NCBI GenBank assembly: GCA_032622095.1
Contig: CP136062.1
Span: 139,022,351 to 139,086,350 of the forward strand
DNA from: Siphonodentalium dalli
Lineage: Eukaryota > Mollusca > Scaphopoda > Gadilida > Siphonodentaliidae
DNA: 64,000 nt
Direction of reading: 5' to 3'
Numbering within the stretch: position 1 is the stretch's first letter; every line of letters begins with the position of its first letter. This document shows, in pieces, positions 43,376-53,464 of this stretch. The translations under genes were made by a program, and so were the position numbers. Below the pieces are notes generated by a model. The model was not told the origin of the DNA. It made no database searches and was given only the letters and a program-made list of their open reading frames with translations.

Positions 43376-44954
43376 AAAGCGTTTATTATATGACACATTT
43401 TTGGTTCATCCCATGTCACAAAGGGCAAAACTACTTCGTTACACCATCCCATGTCATCACCCGGGCAAAAGTACTCCATTGAACATTCCCAGTCATCACC
43501 CGAAACTCCCAATAAATAAATAGTTCCCAACTTCCGGTTACCTAATTTCACGGGATACTGATACGGAATCCAAAGGATACTGATACGGAATTCATAGAAT
43601 ACCGATACGGCTCACGACCAGACAAGCGTTTTCCGACTGCTCGGAATTTATCGCCAAACAATAGTGGTATTTGTAAGGGATTAGTGGTAGTCATATAATA
43701 AAAGTTAATACTGACAACTAGCAGCTAACATATTCATCCATATCACCAGTATTTACGACATCCCATTTACCCTCTTAACTTAGCTGTTTCGAACCGTCCC
43801 TGTTACTATTACTCTGTCACTTCAACCCAATACTAACGCTATAGTAACGTCGCTTCAAATAACACAGGTAAGCTCGCCGCTGATTGGATGACACACAGCC
43901 GCGCGCAAAGGTCAATCATATTTCGCGGGGTTTTAGATTATATAGTCGAGCAGAAAGTAAAGTTGACTATCGGAAAGTTATTGTCTTCAAGCTTCTATAG
44001 TTATTTTTGTCAAGATGTCTTCAAGATATTCAGACTATGGTTGAACGCAGATTATGCTGACATAGTGGCCTATGTCACAGTGAACTGGTATGTTCACAGT
44101 TGCTATATTTTATCGTTATAATCATGTTTTTATAATAACTTTTGTCTTCAAAGTAACTCAGTAGAGTTTGTCCCGTTTTGTCATAAAGTATATACGGCAT
44201 GGTAGTTAGGAGTATATTTCCTATTTTATCTATATTTTAATGTGGTTACTTTTGTGAGGTTATCTCCCAATAACCTGAGATGCCAGTTTGTAGATATCTC
44301 AATTAGATAGATATAGATTGGATATCTGGCATCTCTGCCTCTGGTGTTTGCAGGAACTCCTCAAGTTCCTATAACATATTTTTGTATGCACATATGCATG
44401 CTTATCATATATGCAAATGGTAATATATTTGCATTTGGTTACAGGGCCTACTGGTGTATTATAACACTCTGTGTGTTTGTTATGTGTGCAGACTATGCCA
44501 GTCTGTGGATGCTGTTTGAAATGATTGTATGTGTTGATGGTGATGATAATAATCGAGATGTGTTATTCTTGTGAATATGAATAAATGCTATGAAGAATTA
44601 TACAGGTAATATGAACTTTCCATTGACCCTGCCCACCAAGATTGAGAATTCATTGACAGAGCCCATACTGCCAAAACTAACTCTAAATTTGATGTCAAAG
44701 GCTCGAGGACATTAATATATAATGGACCCACTATAACCCTCTGACATAAAGGTGTACAGTGCAATTTTAAATAAATAGCCCTTTGGTATACACAATATAT
44801 TTTTTTGTTTTTACATGAAATAGATACTTTCTTAACACCAAATGATCCTTTAAAAGCATCGAAAATCCTTGTTGATGGTTTTGCGTTGTAAACCATTCTG
44901 TAACGAATTGTTACATGTGTATGGCCTTCAAGTTAATAACATTTTTGTTTTAAA
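43376..44954. other. Unannotated sequence
   Basis: Frames at 43888-44121 and 44344-44574 are hydrophobic but unrecognised. GATACTGATACGGAA-type words repeat three times at about 43555-43610. No gene supported. Confidence 0.5.
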
Positions 44955-45259
44955 TATAGTGTGGTTTAACGTCGTTTCCTCATCTATGCCATACCACGAC
45001 GTTATCAATTTTTAGAGTGAGTGATAGACCACACGGAGGGTTGGGTTCACATAGTAATAACTCCACTGTCCGTACGTGTAGAAACCACCCATCCATAGCG
45101 GAAAACAAGTATCAAACTGGCCCAGATACAAGAATCAGTTGAACATATACCTTCGCGCGGATCACACATCCGCGCCTTTCGGAAGTAGAACCAGCTTCGC
45201 CATCACTGGGTGGCTTAAGTTGGCCGCATGCATCTTATCGACTGAGCCACCGGCGGTCC
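44955..45259 (-). mobile_element. tRNA-derived SINE (about 305 bp)
   Basis: On the minus strand the 5' end reads GGACCGCCGGTGGCTCAGTC. GTGGCTCAGTCGAT (near 45237-45250) is a good pol III box A, and GGTTCTACTTCC (45181-45192) is a plausible box B about 50 bp on. The rest is a tRNA-unrelated body ending in AACGACGTTAAACCAC, a motif also seen at 32345. No poly(A) tail visible. Confidence 0.7.
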
Positions 45260-46237
45260 TTGCTGAAGATTACTAGTCCTTCCCGGTTTGATAAATCATG
45301 TCGGCCTCGCAGATATTATAACACATATATAATATGATAACAGCAGACATCATATGCATCGGATGACATTTCTCTTTGCTGACTTCCGCCATAACGTCTA
45401 TTCTCGTAATAGCAAATTAGAAGCAGGATGCTTGGTTTCCGTGGAATTAAATCGCTCTCGCCCCAATTTCTGTAAAAAAAAAAGATGTGTTTTGCAGCCA
45501 ATATCAATAAGGCGCGTAGCATGTTGCGCATTGCCTTTTGACATCTTGGCCATTTTAACTCTTATTTATAGGAGCCACCATAATGAACGCACGCCTTACG
45601 AGTGTCACTTCTGCTCTCATATTGAAATAATCAATACTGTGATGTGATCACATACGGCTAATCAGCTTCAAAAGACCAAATTAACACAAATGAGTGCATT
45701 TTATTTGACAGTTTTGTGTAGTGCGACTTCCCAAAGGCACAACTTTCAACACTGTGCGCATATTAATGGATCAATGTTCAAGACAATGCAACAATGAAGT
45801 CCTTTATCGCGCAAGCCTCATGCCACTTGTTGCAAGACGTGAACAGTCGTAGTGGACCATTCTCAAAATAGATTTAGTTAATTTACATGTAGGATGGTAC
45901 ATCGACGGTATTCAACTGATCGTACATACATGTGGTACAAATATAAACGATCATAGCATACCTAAAGGTTGATAATAGTTTCGGGGACATATTGTTTTGC
46001 ATAGACTCTCTGGAATTATCTATCATTGAATAGCCGCAGTTGGACTGGATAATGATGAATTCAATGGTCTTCTGAAAACTCAATTATTTACTGGATATTA
46101 TTCTGAACATTGGGCTAATGAATTAATGAACCAGCTTTCAGTCCGGGCTACATAATTAACACATACTAGTACTTGAACTATATTGTATATTGTTATTTGA
46201 TTTAATATGTTTGTTAAGCGCCTTGAAAGATTGATGA
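45260..46237. other. Unannotated sequence
   Basis: No supported feature. Confidence 0.5.
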
Positions 46238-46365
46238 TACGTGCGCTGTGGTGTCTCCAAATTCACCTTATGGGGACCGTATGCTGTATGGCCTCATCTG
46301 CTATGAGAGACCTAGACACCGATTTACCGATGGTGATGTTCATCCATAGGGCACGTCGAAACAAG
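46238..46365 (+). repeat. Solo arm of the 46.6-kb foldback family
   Basis: TGTATGGCCTCATCTGCTAT and GATGGTGATGTTCATCCAT recur at 46683-46800 in the same orientation. Confidence 0.8.
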
Positions 46366-46616
46366 AAATATTTGATATGACATAATACACGTTGTTGTCC
46401 TTAAGGTGGCGCCGAAATGCTTACTCAAGGAAAGGTTTCTGTATTCTATATATAAAAACTGTATCATCCAGACATGAAGATACATTTTCAACTGGTGGAT
46501 TAATCGAAACAATAAATCCCTAAAATAGTGCAAGCACTGATAAAACAAACATTTTGGAAACATATACCATCTGTGGAATCACGCACGCGCCTTCAAAAAA
46601 TCACTTTCTGTTTTTT

Positions 46617-47258
46617 ATATCAAGTCTCAAAATATCGTGCCGAACATTTGCAGAAAGATGTCCCCAGATGCACAGCGCGCTAGCGTCTTCAAATTCATCT
46701 TATGGGATCTTATTCTGTATGGCCTCATCTGCTATGGGAGACCTAGACCCCGATAAACCGATGGTGATGTTCATCCATTGGGCACCTCGGCTATGCATTG
46801 TGCCGTCTACCAATTAAATCAAGATTATTTCTAGAGAATATGATGCCTAAGCAGAATGAGGTTCCCACAGCGGGGTAGCGTCATTAAATTCACCCTCTGG
46901 GGACCTCATTCTGCTTGTGCCTCACCTTCTCTGGAAAGTATCTTTATTATCAAATTAACAAGTTGTTTTGTTTCTCTACAAAGTTTCTCTATATCCCGAA
47001 TTTGTCAGACTACACAATGCACAATCGAGGTGCCCAATGGGTCCACATGACATTCTGTACCATCGGGGAACATAAATCTGAGTCTAGGCCTTCAATAGCA
47101 GATGCGGCCATGCAGAATAAGGTCCCCAGTGGATGAATTTGGTTATTCTAGCCGGCTGTGCGTAGCGTCTCTAAATTCACCCTCTGGGGACCTCATTCTG
47201 CAAATGTCCGGCATCATATTTTGGGCCTGCAAGTCATATTTTCTAAATGAATATGTTG
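46617..47258. mobile_element. Nested foldback element (about 640 bp)
   Basis: Outer ends (CTCAAAATATCGTGCCGAAC at about 46625; complement near 47210-47240) are inverted. Inside, about 130 bp at 46683-46810 is matched, inverted, by 46984-47138. In the centre is a smaller hairpin on GCAGAATGAGGT...ACCTCATTCTGC (46853-46915). The phrase TTCACCCTCTGGGGACCTCA appears repeatedly in both orientations. No coding capacity. Confidence 0.8.
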
Positions 47259-47999
47259 AACTAATAATCGAATAATTGTACTTGAGAGCAATATGTCAGC
47301 TTTCGGATTTTGTGTTTTTCTGAATGATTTACTTTAGCTCAATCTAGTTTAGTTTTTAAAAATATTAATGTTTTCCTCCCTTTGAAATTTAACAGTATAC
47401 CAATATTTGGTAAACGATGTCTAGTTAATTATGAATTCAAATCGGTAGTGGTAAATCATTTTGTAAAGTTTTATTTGTCAAAATTATACAAATGACGCAT
47501 TTGGTTACAATATTAGCAATGAGTATGATATCGCGCACGGTCTGTCGTTCGCCCACTTTATCAATACCTTGCACACATCCTTTAACTCACCTGCTCTCTC
47601 AATCATCGTGAAATGACTAATAATTTACACGCTTCTGGTAGTGGTATATCTATTGATTTCCCATATAAAAAGAAAGGAGAATTCTGCGAGGATGTAAACA
47701 ATAATTGTCTCCTCATCACCACCTCAAGTTCGAAGGTCTTCTGAGAGTGAGGGTATTACCACAGTAGCTGGTAGTCGTGGGTAGATAGGAGCTGCATGCA
47801 TTGTTTGGACTTCCAAGTAATGTGTGCAGCTGTAGTTTACCCCTGCTGCCTGCTGCTGTGGGTGGGGAAAAATATTTAAAACACGCGTGTAATCTGTAAA
47901 TTCTATGTACATATGTTAATTAATGTTGTCTAAATGTCATTATTTGATTTAATAGACAATAAACTTGATTTGATTGATTTGACATTAAGTACAAATAAA
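47259..47999. other. Unannotated sequence
   Basis: No supported feature. Confidence 0.5.
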
Positions 48000-48180
48000 C
48001 AGTAATGCCCTAAATAATCGACTCCTTAACCACAGCAAAATTATGGATAACTCTTCAGGATTTAGTCGTAAATATGGCTTGTTGCCATTCATCGGCAAGA
48101 AGCCATATTTCCGACTAAATCCTGAACAATTACCCATAATTCTGCTGTGGTTAAGGAGTCGATTATTTAGGGCATTACTG
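48000..48180. mobile_element. Mariner/pogo-like hairpin MITE (181 bp)
   Basis: CAGTAATGCCCTAAATAATC at the left is answered by its exact complement at the right. The arms of about 80 bp pair almost throughout around a loop near GTTGCCATTCATCGGCAAG. A TA follows the right end; the left flank reads AA. CAGT tips and TA targets suit the Tc1/mariner/pogo group. The partial copy at 5958 has TA on both sides. Confidence 0.88.
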
Positions 48181-48242
48181 TACACAAGATTGGCTGCAAA
48201 TAATTTAAAATACGAAATTCCATCGATTTCTTCCCACCAACG

Positions 48243-49684
48243 CAGGGGGGGGGGGGCCGGAAAAAACTGCGTGACACAACGTACCGGGGGGTGGGGGTAC
48301 ATAGGCGTCAAAAATTTACACGTAAAAATTTTCCTTATTCATTTAGGGGGGGGTTGTCGGAAACAATTTGTATGTAATTTTTTTCCAAATATCTATTTTT
48401 AGACTCACAACTTCAATTTTCTCTCATTTTATAGAATATGGATTAACCTTAATATCCAAAATCATATATACATGAGTAGTACAATCCACATAAAACAATT
48501 TTGGATAACCACTGTCTTGGTTTACATGTGATATTGACCCCATTAACCCTCTTAATAATGCCGACTATGTCAGTGTCTACCAGTCGAATGCAGAATTCTA
48601 CCCTACGATCGCTTATCTGGCAAATTTTTACTGCAGAACTATCCCATGTATTAAACAATTTCTCCTCCAATGGTATCAGAAAACAGTTATATGCTGGTAT
48701 CTCACTCATCTCATTTGCATCTTTTTCAAAGTCGAGGTAATGACTAGTTGTCATTTTTTAAAGTGCATACAAAGCGTTGCGATCACCAATATACATGTTT
48801 GTACATGTCATGACATCACGAGGTACAAATCTGCGTTCTACTGGTAGACAATGACCATTCTGTGAACTACAGAAAACCACATTCTTAGTGATTCTCCAGG
48901 ATTCTCAAACAATTTGTGACTTCTTGTGTGATTATCTCTAAAATGCCAAAGTTCCTGGTTGTTCACATGTTATTATGAATAGTTGAAGGCCAGAGTGCAA
49001 AGGCATCAACAATCCATCAATATAGATGTGCACTCAATAGATGTGAGTAACTAATATGTTGCCAGCAGCATTTCGATGCATTTGCCCTCTGTCCTTCGTA
49101 GAAATAATAAAATGCAAACAACAGGAAACTTGACCAAAGTTGGAACGGTCTACTCTATCAAGTATCAACTTAGTAATCTTATGCCAAACTCATCAGAATA
49201 AATTACCCAAGCTATGTTGCTATTGTCAGATTTACTGCAGTAGCATGTCCTTAACTTAAAAATAGTGGGTTTTTTTCAATCAGTGTACAATATATGTCTA
49301 TAACACTATATCAGCTGATAATCGGTATAACAAACATGTTCTATTTTATACATAATTGATCAACCTTGTCCACTACATTCTATTTGAACCTCGGTAAACC
49401 TCAGCTCAAATCAAATTAAGTGAACTCGATTGATAAATTTCGTATAAAATAGAAACTTTAGTGAGATCCTCTTTATCTCAAACTTGAACCAACTTAATTT
49501 CCGGTCAAACCGAGTTGTTGTCCGGCTGCAGTCGGCTGGGATAAATTTGATTTTTCTGGGGGGGGGGGGGGGGGGGGGGTCAATGGTCAGTGGAATTTTT
49601 GCTGTTTTGGGGGAGGGTACCCAAACCGAAGAAAACAGTTTTTTCCACCCTGTGTCTGCAGTTTTTTTCCGCCCCCCCCCCCTG
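48243..49684 (-). mobile_element. hAT-like element copy 2 (1,442 bp), 7-bp target duplication
   Basis: CAGGGG...CCCCTG ends are flanked by ACCAACG at 48236-48242 and 49685-49691. It shares both terminal regions with copy 1 (28768-29619), including GGGTGGAA-AAACTGTTTTCTTCGG and the unknown ORF. Its middle (about 48760-49540) lacks the BED finger seen in copy 1, so the two copies have different internal deletions or replacements. G/C tracts of 10-22 bp mark both ends. Confidence 0.85.
48449..48754 (-). CDS. Conserved unknown ORF of the hAT-like family, copy 2
   Basis: A 101-codon frame begins MTTSHYLDFEKDANEMSEI, continues FLIPLEEKLFNTWDSSAVK and VEFCIRLVDTDIVGIIKRV, then CKPRQWL and YYSCIYD. 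The second half matches copy 1 (29287-29484) nearly residue for residue. Relative to copy 1, a single extra T near 48460 shifts the last few codons, so the C-terminus is probably damaged. The N-terminal half is acidic, the C-terminal half hydrophobic with several cysteines. I do not recognise it. It could be the end of a transposase, an accessory ORF, or a captured exon. Confidence 0.4.
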   Translation of the reverse strand: MTTSHYLDFEKDANEMSEIPAYNCFLIPLEEKLFNTWDSSAVKICQISDRRVEFCIRLVDTDIVGIIKRVNGVNITCKPRQWLSKIVLCGLYYSCIYDFGY

Positions 49685-49787
49685 ACCAACGAACGAAATG
49701 ACACAGCGCTCGATTGTTGCGGGATCGATGCTACCTGTTTTCGATTTTTTCTATCGAAAATTGAAGTATTTGATAGTGACAGTAAAG

Positions 49788-49788
<1 letters not shown>

Positions 49789-49832
<44 letters not shown>
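49789..49832. repeat. (TA)22 microsatellite
   Basis: 44 bp of uninterrupted TA. Confidence 0.97.
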
Positions 49833-49835
<3 letters not shown>

Positions 49836-50439
49836 ATTTACTATTCCGGATATAACAGCGAACGGAAACGCAATTGCTGTGTCGTGTTTTACTTTACTGA
49901 TAACAGAACCAGAAATATAACCACAAATTATATCAACATATATATATATACACTAACGTGCCATTGGAAAGATAATATATCGACAGTTTTCACTCACTGT
50001 TTTGACATAAATTTTATGCAACTTTTTTTTATAATGAATATACATATAATCATATCCACCGATCAACCAACTTCATGACACGAAAGTGCTTATTCGTAGA
50101 TCTATAAAATCGCTGAATTAACGAAATTGCCACACTAACACTGTGTCATATTCAGTAGAGAGAAAGACGGATAGTTAGTTTATGTTCTTTCTTTCTATTG
50201 AATGGTTGTAGTTATTATATACCTTGAATTCACAGAGGGTCAAACTGTCTTTTGGTGGGATGAAGCGTCATCACGTGTCAGACAGTGGTTTTGACCATTG
50301 CAAGACAGGCTATAGTCTTCTAAATATTCCCGCCTGCTGACGTCACAATCAGGTGCGAGGCCGACATTAATTCTTCAAAATAGTTCCCGGGCAAAAGTCT
50401 TCGAACTATTTCCCGACTACTGACTTCATAATCTCGCTC
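49833..50439. other. Unannotated sequence
   Basis: No supported feature. Confidence 0.5.
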
Positions 50440-50525
50440 GAGGCCAGAATTTTGCGCAATGCCAGAATTGTGACCAGAAATCTGGCGCGTCAAAATTCTG
50501 GCGCAAAGCCAGAATTTTGCGAACT
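50440..50525. repeat. GCCAGAATTTTGCG motif cluster
   Basis: GCCAGAATTTTGCG occurs directly at about 50445 and 50507, as a shorter GCCAGAATTGTG near 50460, and inverted as CAAAATTCTGGCGC near 50490. The cluster can fold on itself. Confidence 0.7.
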
Positions 50526-50719
50526 ATCGTCTGGGTTATAGTCTTCGAACTATTTATCCGCCTGCTGATTGGCGCGAGGCGAGAAATTTGTCATATAACA
50601 AAAACACATATTGACTGGTGGAATAACGAGCGTTGTTTTCCCTCAAATGGATCTTCTGAACTTCTGACTATACGTGTTCAATGTGAAATATTCACACGGG
50701 TAGACGGACGGACGCCATG
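50526..50719. other. Unannotated sequence
   Basis: Contains AAAACACATATTGACTG, which recurs near 50987; a weak dispersed repeat. Confidence 0.4.
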
Positions 50720-50880
50720 ACGTGACGTGTGGTGATCCAATGGTTATTGTGCTCGACCTATAGTGTTATGTGATGTCATGCCGTGTGGTGTAGCGATTCA
50801 ATGGTTAGCGTGCTAGACTCGTAGGTGTCGTGAGATGTGATGATCCAAGTGTCCGCCTCGATTACTAGTAATGCTTGCTG
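50720..50880 (+). mobile_element. tRNA-like SINE debris
   Basis: TTCAATGGTTAGCGTGCTAG followed by ACTCGTAGGTGTCGTG resembles the D-arm/anticodon part of a tRNA-derived SINE head. A second, more diverged copy lies about 60 bp upstream (CCAATGGTTATTGTGCTCGA). No box B of good quality. Confidence 0.45.
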
Positions 50881-51577
50881 TATTTTCACGAGGTGGTGTC
50901 TTTTGAACAACAAATAAGACTATTGACCGAGGCCGTCGGCTAAGGTCACGCATTCGCGCGAAGTGAGAATTATGTCATATATATAATAAAACACATATTG
51001 ACTGTCTTGGGTTGAAATAGTGTAGTGTGTCTAGGAATAATTCTCCCCAGAAGCAGCAGCTATTCTAAGCCATTCTATTCCAGTCACAGTATGTCCCCAA
51101 ACAGCGGTAGATTTTCTTGGCCCCGCCGATAGTTTGGCCCAGATCTGGGCCAGCTAACAATCAGTTTGTCCAGACCTGGTTTCAGTATAGAGTGGGTATT
51201 AATATTGAGTGTGACACAAGCTTGCCCGTGTCCCTAATCCCCTGAGGTCACGCGTGTGAGACAAGTGGTTGGGAACATCAGTTGGTTACTGGATCTAAAT
51301 ATAGAAACATGTTGCTGAAATGATGAGCACAGATGAAGAAAGCCAGCGCTGGCCAAATAAACTGGCATTGGACTTGGTTTGTGTAAACTTTGAAGTATGT
51401 AGAAGGTACTGCGGTCTATAAGAGAGCTATAGAAAGGGGTTTTGGGGGTTAGAGGGAAAGACACCACAATAGCGAGCGCTATTTTCCGTCGATGGTATCT
51501 TCTGACTGTTGACTATTGACTATTAACCTCCGCCTGCTTTCTGTTCAATAAACACCAACTCGGGAAAATAGTTCTCG
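50881..51577. other. Unannotated sequence
   Basis: No supported feature. Confidence 0.5.
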
Positions 51578-52552
51578 CTATACCACCCCAAGGCAGTCAA
51601 TATATGTGTACTATACCACCCCAAGACATGGAATATGTGTGTACTATACCACCCAATGCAGTCAATATGTGTGTACTATACCACCACAAGACAGGGAATA
51701 GGTGTGTATTATACCACCCAAGGCAGTCAATATGTGTGTACTATACCACCCCAAGGCAGTCAATATGTGTGTACTATACCACCACAAGACATGGAATATG
51801 TGTGTACTATACCACCCCAAGGCAGTCAATAGGTGTGTACTATACCACCACAAGACAGGGAATAGGTGTGTATTATACCACCCCAAGGCAGTCAATATGT
51901 GTGTACTATACCACCCCAAGGCAGTCAATATGTGTGTACTATACCACCACAAGACAGGAAATAGGTGTGCACTATACACCCCAAGGCAGGGAATAGATGT
52001 GTATTATACCACCTCAAGGCAGGGGATAGGTATGTACTATACCACACCAAGGCAGGGAATAGGTGTGTACTATACCACCCAAAGACAGTCAATAGGTGTG
52101 TACTATACCACCACAAGACATGGAATATGTGTGTACTATACCACCCCAAGGCAGTCAATAGGTGTGTACTATACACCACAAGGCAGGGAATAGGTGTGTA
52201 CTATACTACACCAAGGCAGGGAATATGTGTGTACTATTCCACCCAAAGGCAAGGAATATGTGTGTACTATACCACACAAAGGCAAGGAATATGTGTGTAC
52301 TATACCACACAAAGGCAGAGAATATGTGTGTACTGTACCACCCCAAGGCAGGGAATATGTGTGTGCTATACCACCCCAATGCAGGGAATAGGCGTGTACT
52401 ATACACCCCAAGGCAGGGAATAGGTGTGTACTATACCACCCCAAGGCAGGGGATAGGTGTGTACTATACACCCCAAGGCAGGGAATAGGTGTGTACTATA
52501 CCACCCCAAGGCAGGGAATATGTGTGTACTATACCACCACAAGGCAGTCAAT
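51578..52552. repeat. 33-bp minisatellite, about 29 copies
   Basis: Unit words are GTGTGTACTATACCACC and CCAAGGCAGTCAATA / GGCAGGGAATA. Most units are 33 bp; several are 32 bp. A CAGTCAATA form dominates the left part and a CAGGGAATA form the right. Because a 33-bp unit without stops is open in all three plus frames (and one minus frame), long overlapping frames up to 163 codons appear; the 32-bp units shift between them. Confidence 0.97.
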
Positions 52553-53408
52553 TTGTATATTTTATTACCATCACGGAAATTAATTTTGAATAAACTGGAA
52601 TACCACAAGTGCAACGCCAAGCGTGACACATGCAATCGGCGGTCGGTTTTTTACTGTTGTAAATATGTTTCGGAATGACATCTAGCGGATGCCAAGGAAT
52701 CTATAGGAGAAAATATAATAGACACTGGGCAATGATTGGTCAACAGCTTTGTGTGTGTGTTTTTTTGTTTTTGTTTTTGTTTTTTTGCATAAAACAAATC
52801 ATCACACCTCTTCCCTGCGATTTTCCGTAGGTAAAATGACCATTGCCACAGGAATGAACCCTTTGTAGTGAAGTTTGAATTTTGTGGTGTGGTCTAAAAT
52901 ATGACATTATTTTTGGTGCGGTTCTGACACTAGTTACGAAAACACAAGATTTAAAGGTGAATTCCCTGCTAGACGGACATTATTATTTTTTTTGCATAAA
53001 AAGTTCCCGCAAAAGTCAATCTTTCAGATTTAAAGAAAATTTTGGAACTTGGATTTATATTTTAAACAGTATGCGCTAAAACATTTACACCAGTGTAACC
53101 TATATAGTGATTAATGCTAAATGCGTGTATTCTATGGGGAAAATTATATTTTTTAAGTTCAAGAAAGTTCTTATCTCTGGCAAATAATTCAACTGGGTGA
53201 AACCTGCCATATGGGGGTATCCCTTTACTCATATTGGTTTATCACTATACCAAAAGAAATTCTAATCCATGCATCTCGTGTTTCTCGGGTAAAAATGCTC
53301 AACGTGTTGCACAGATGGACAATATAATAATAGCCGGTATATTCAACAAGTCAAATAAGGGCAGATGCATGCATGTAGAAAAATGCTGTTTTCTAACTCT
53401 GGTGAAAA
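52553..53408. other. Unannotated sequence
   Basis: A GT/T-rich stretch at about 52751-52790. Nothing else. Confidence 0.5.
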
Positions 53409-53464
53409 TTAATCGATGACACCCATCGTGTGAAACTTAATCGATGACACCCATCGTGTGAGCA
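53409..53464. repeat. 28-bp tandem duplication
   Basis: TTAATCGATGACACCCATCG occurs at 53409 and 53437. Each unit contains the small hairpin CGATG-ACACC-CATCG. Confidence 0.92.

Noticed and set aside
49484-49855. 123-126-codon frames with poly-Gly and Tyr-Ile repeats
   Set aside because: Created by a long G tract and the (TA)22 microsatellite.
51702-52193. 163-codon open frame, Cys/Tyr/His-rich repeats of 11 residues
   Set aside because: It is the translation of a stop-free 33-bp minisatellite. Comparable frames are open in the other plus frames and on the minus strand, and 32-bp units shift the frame.
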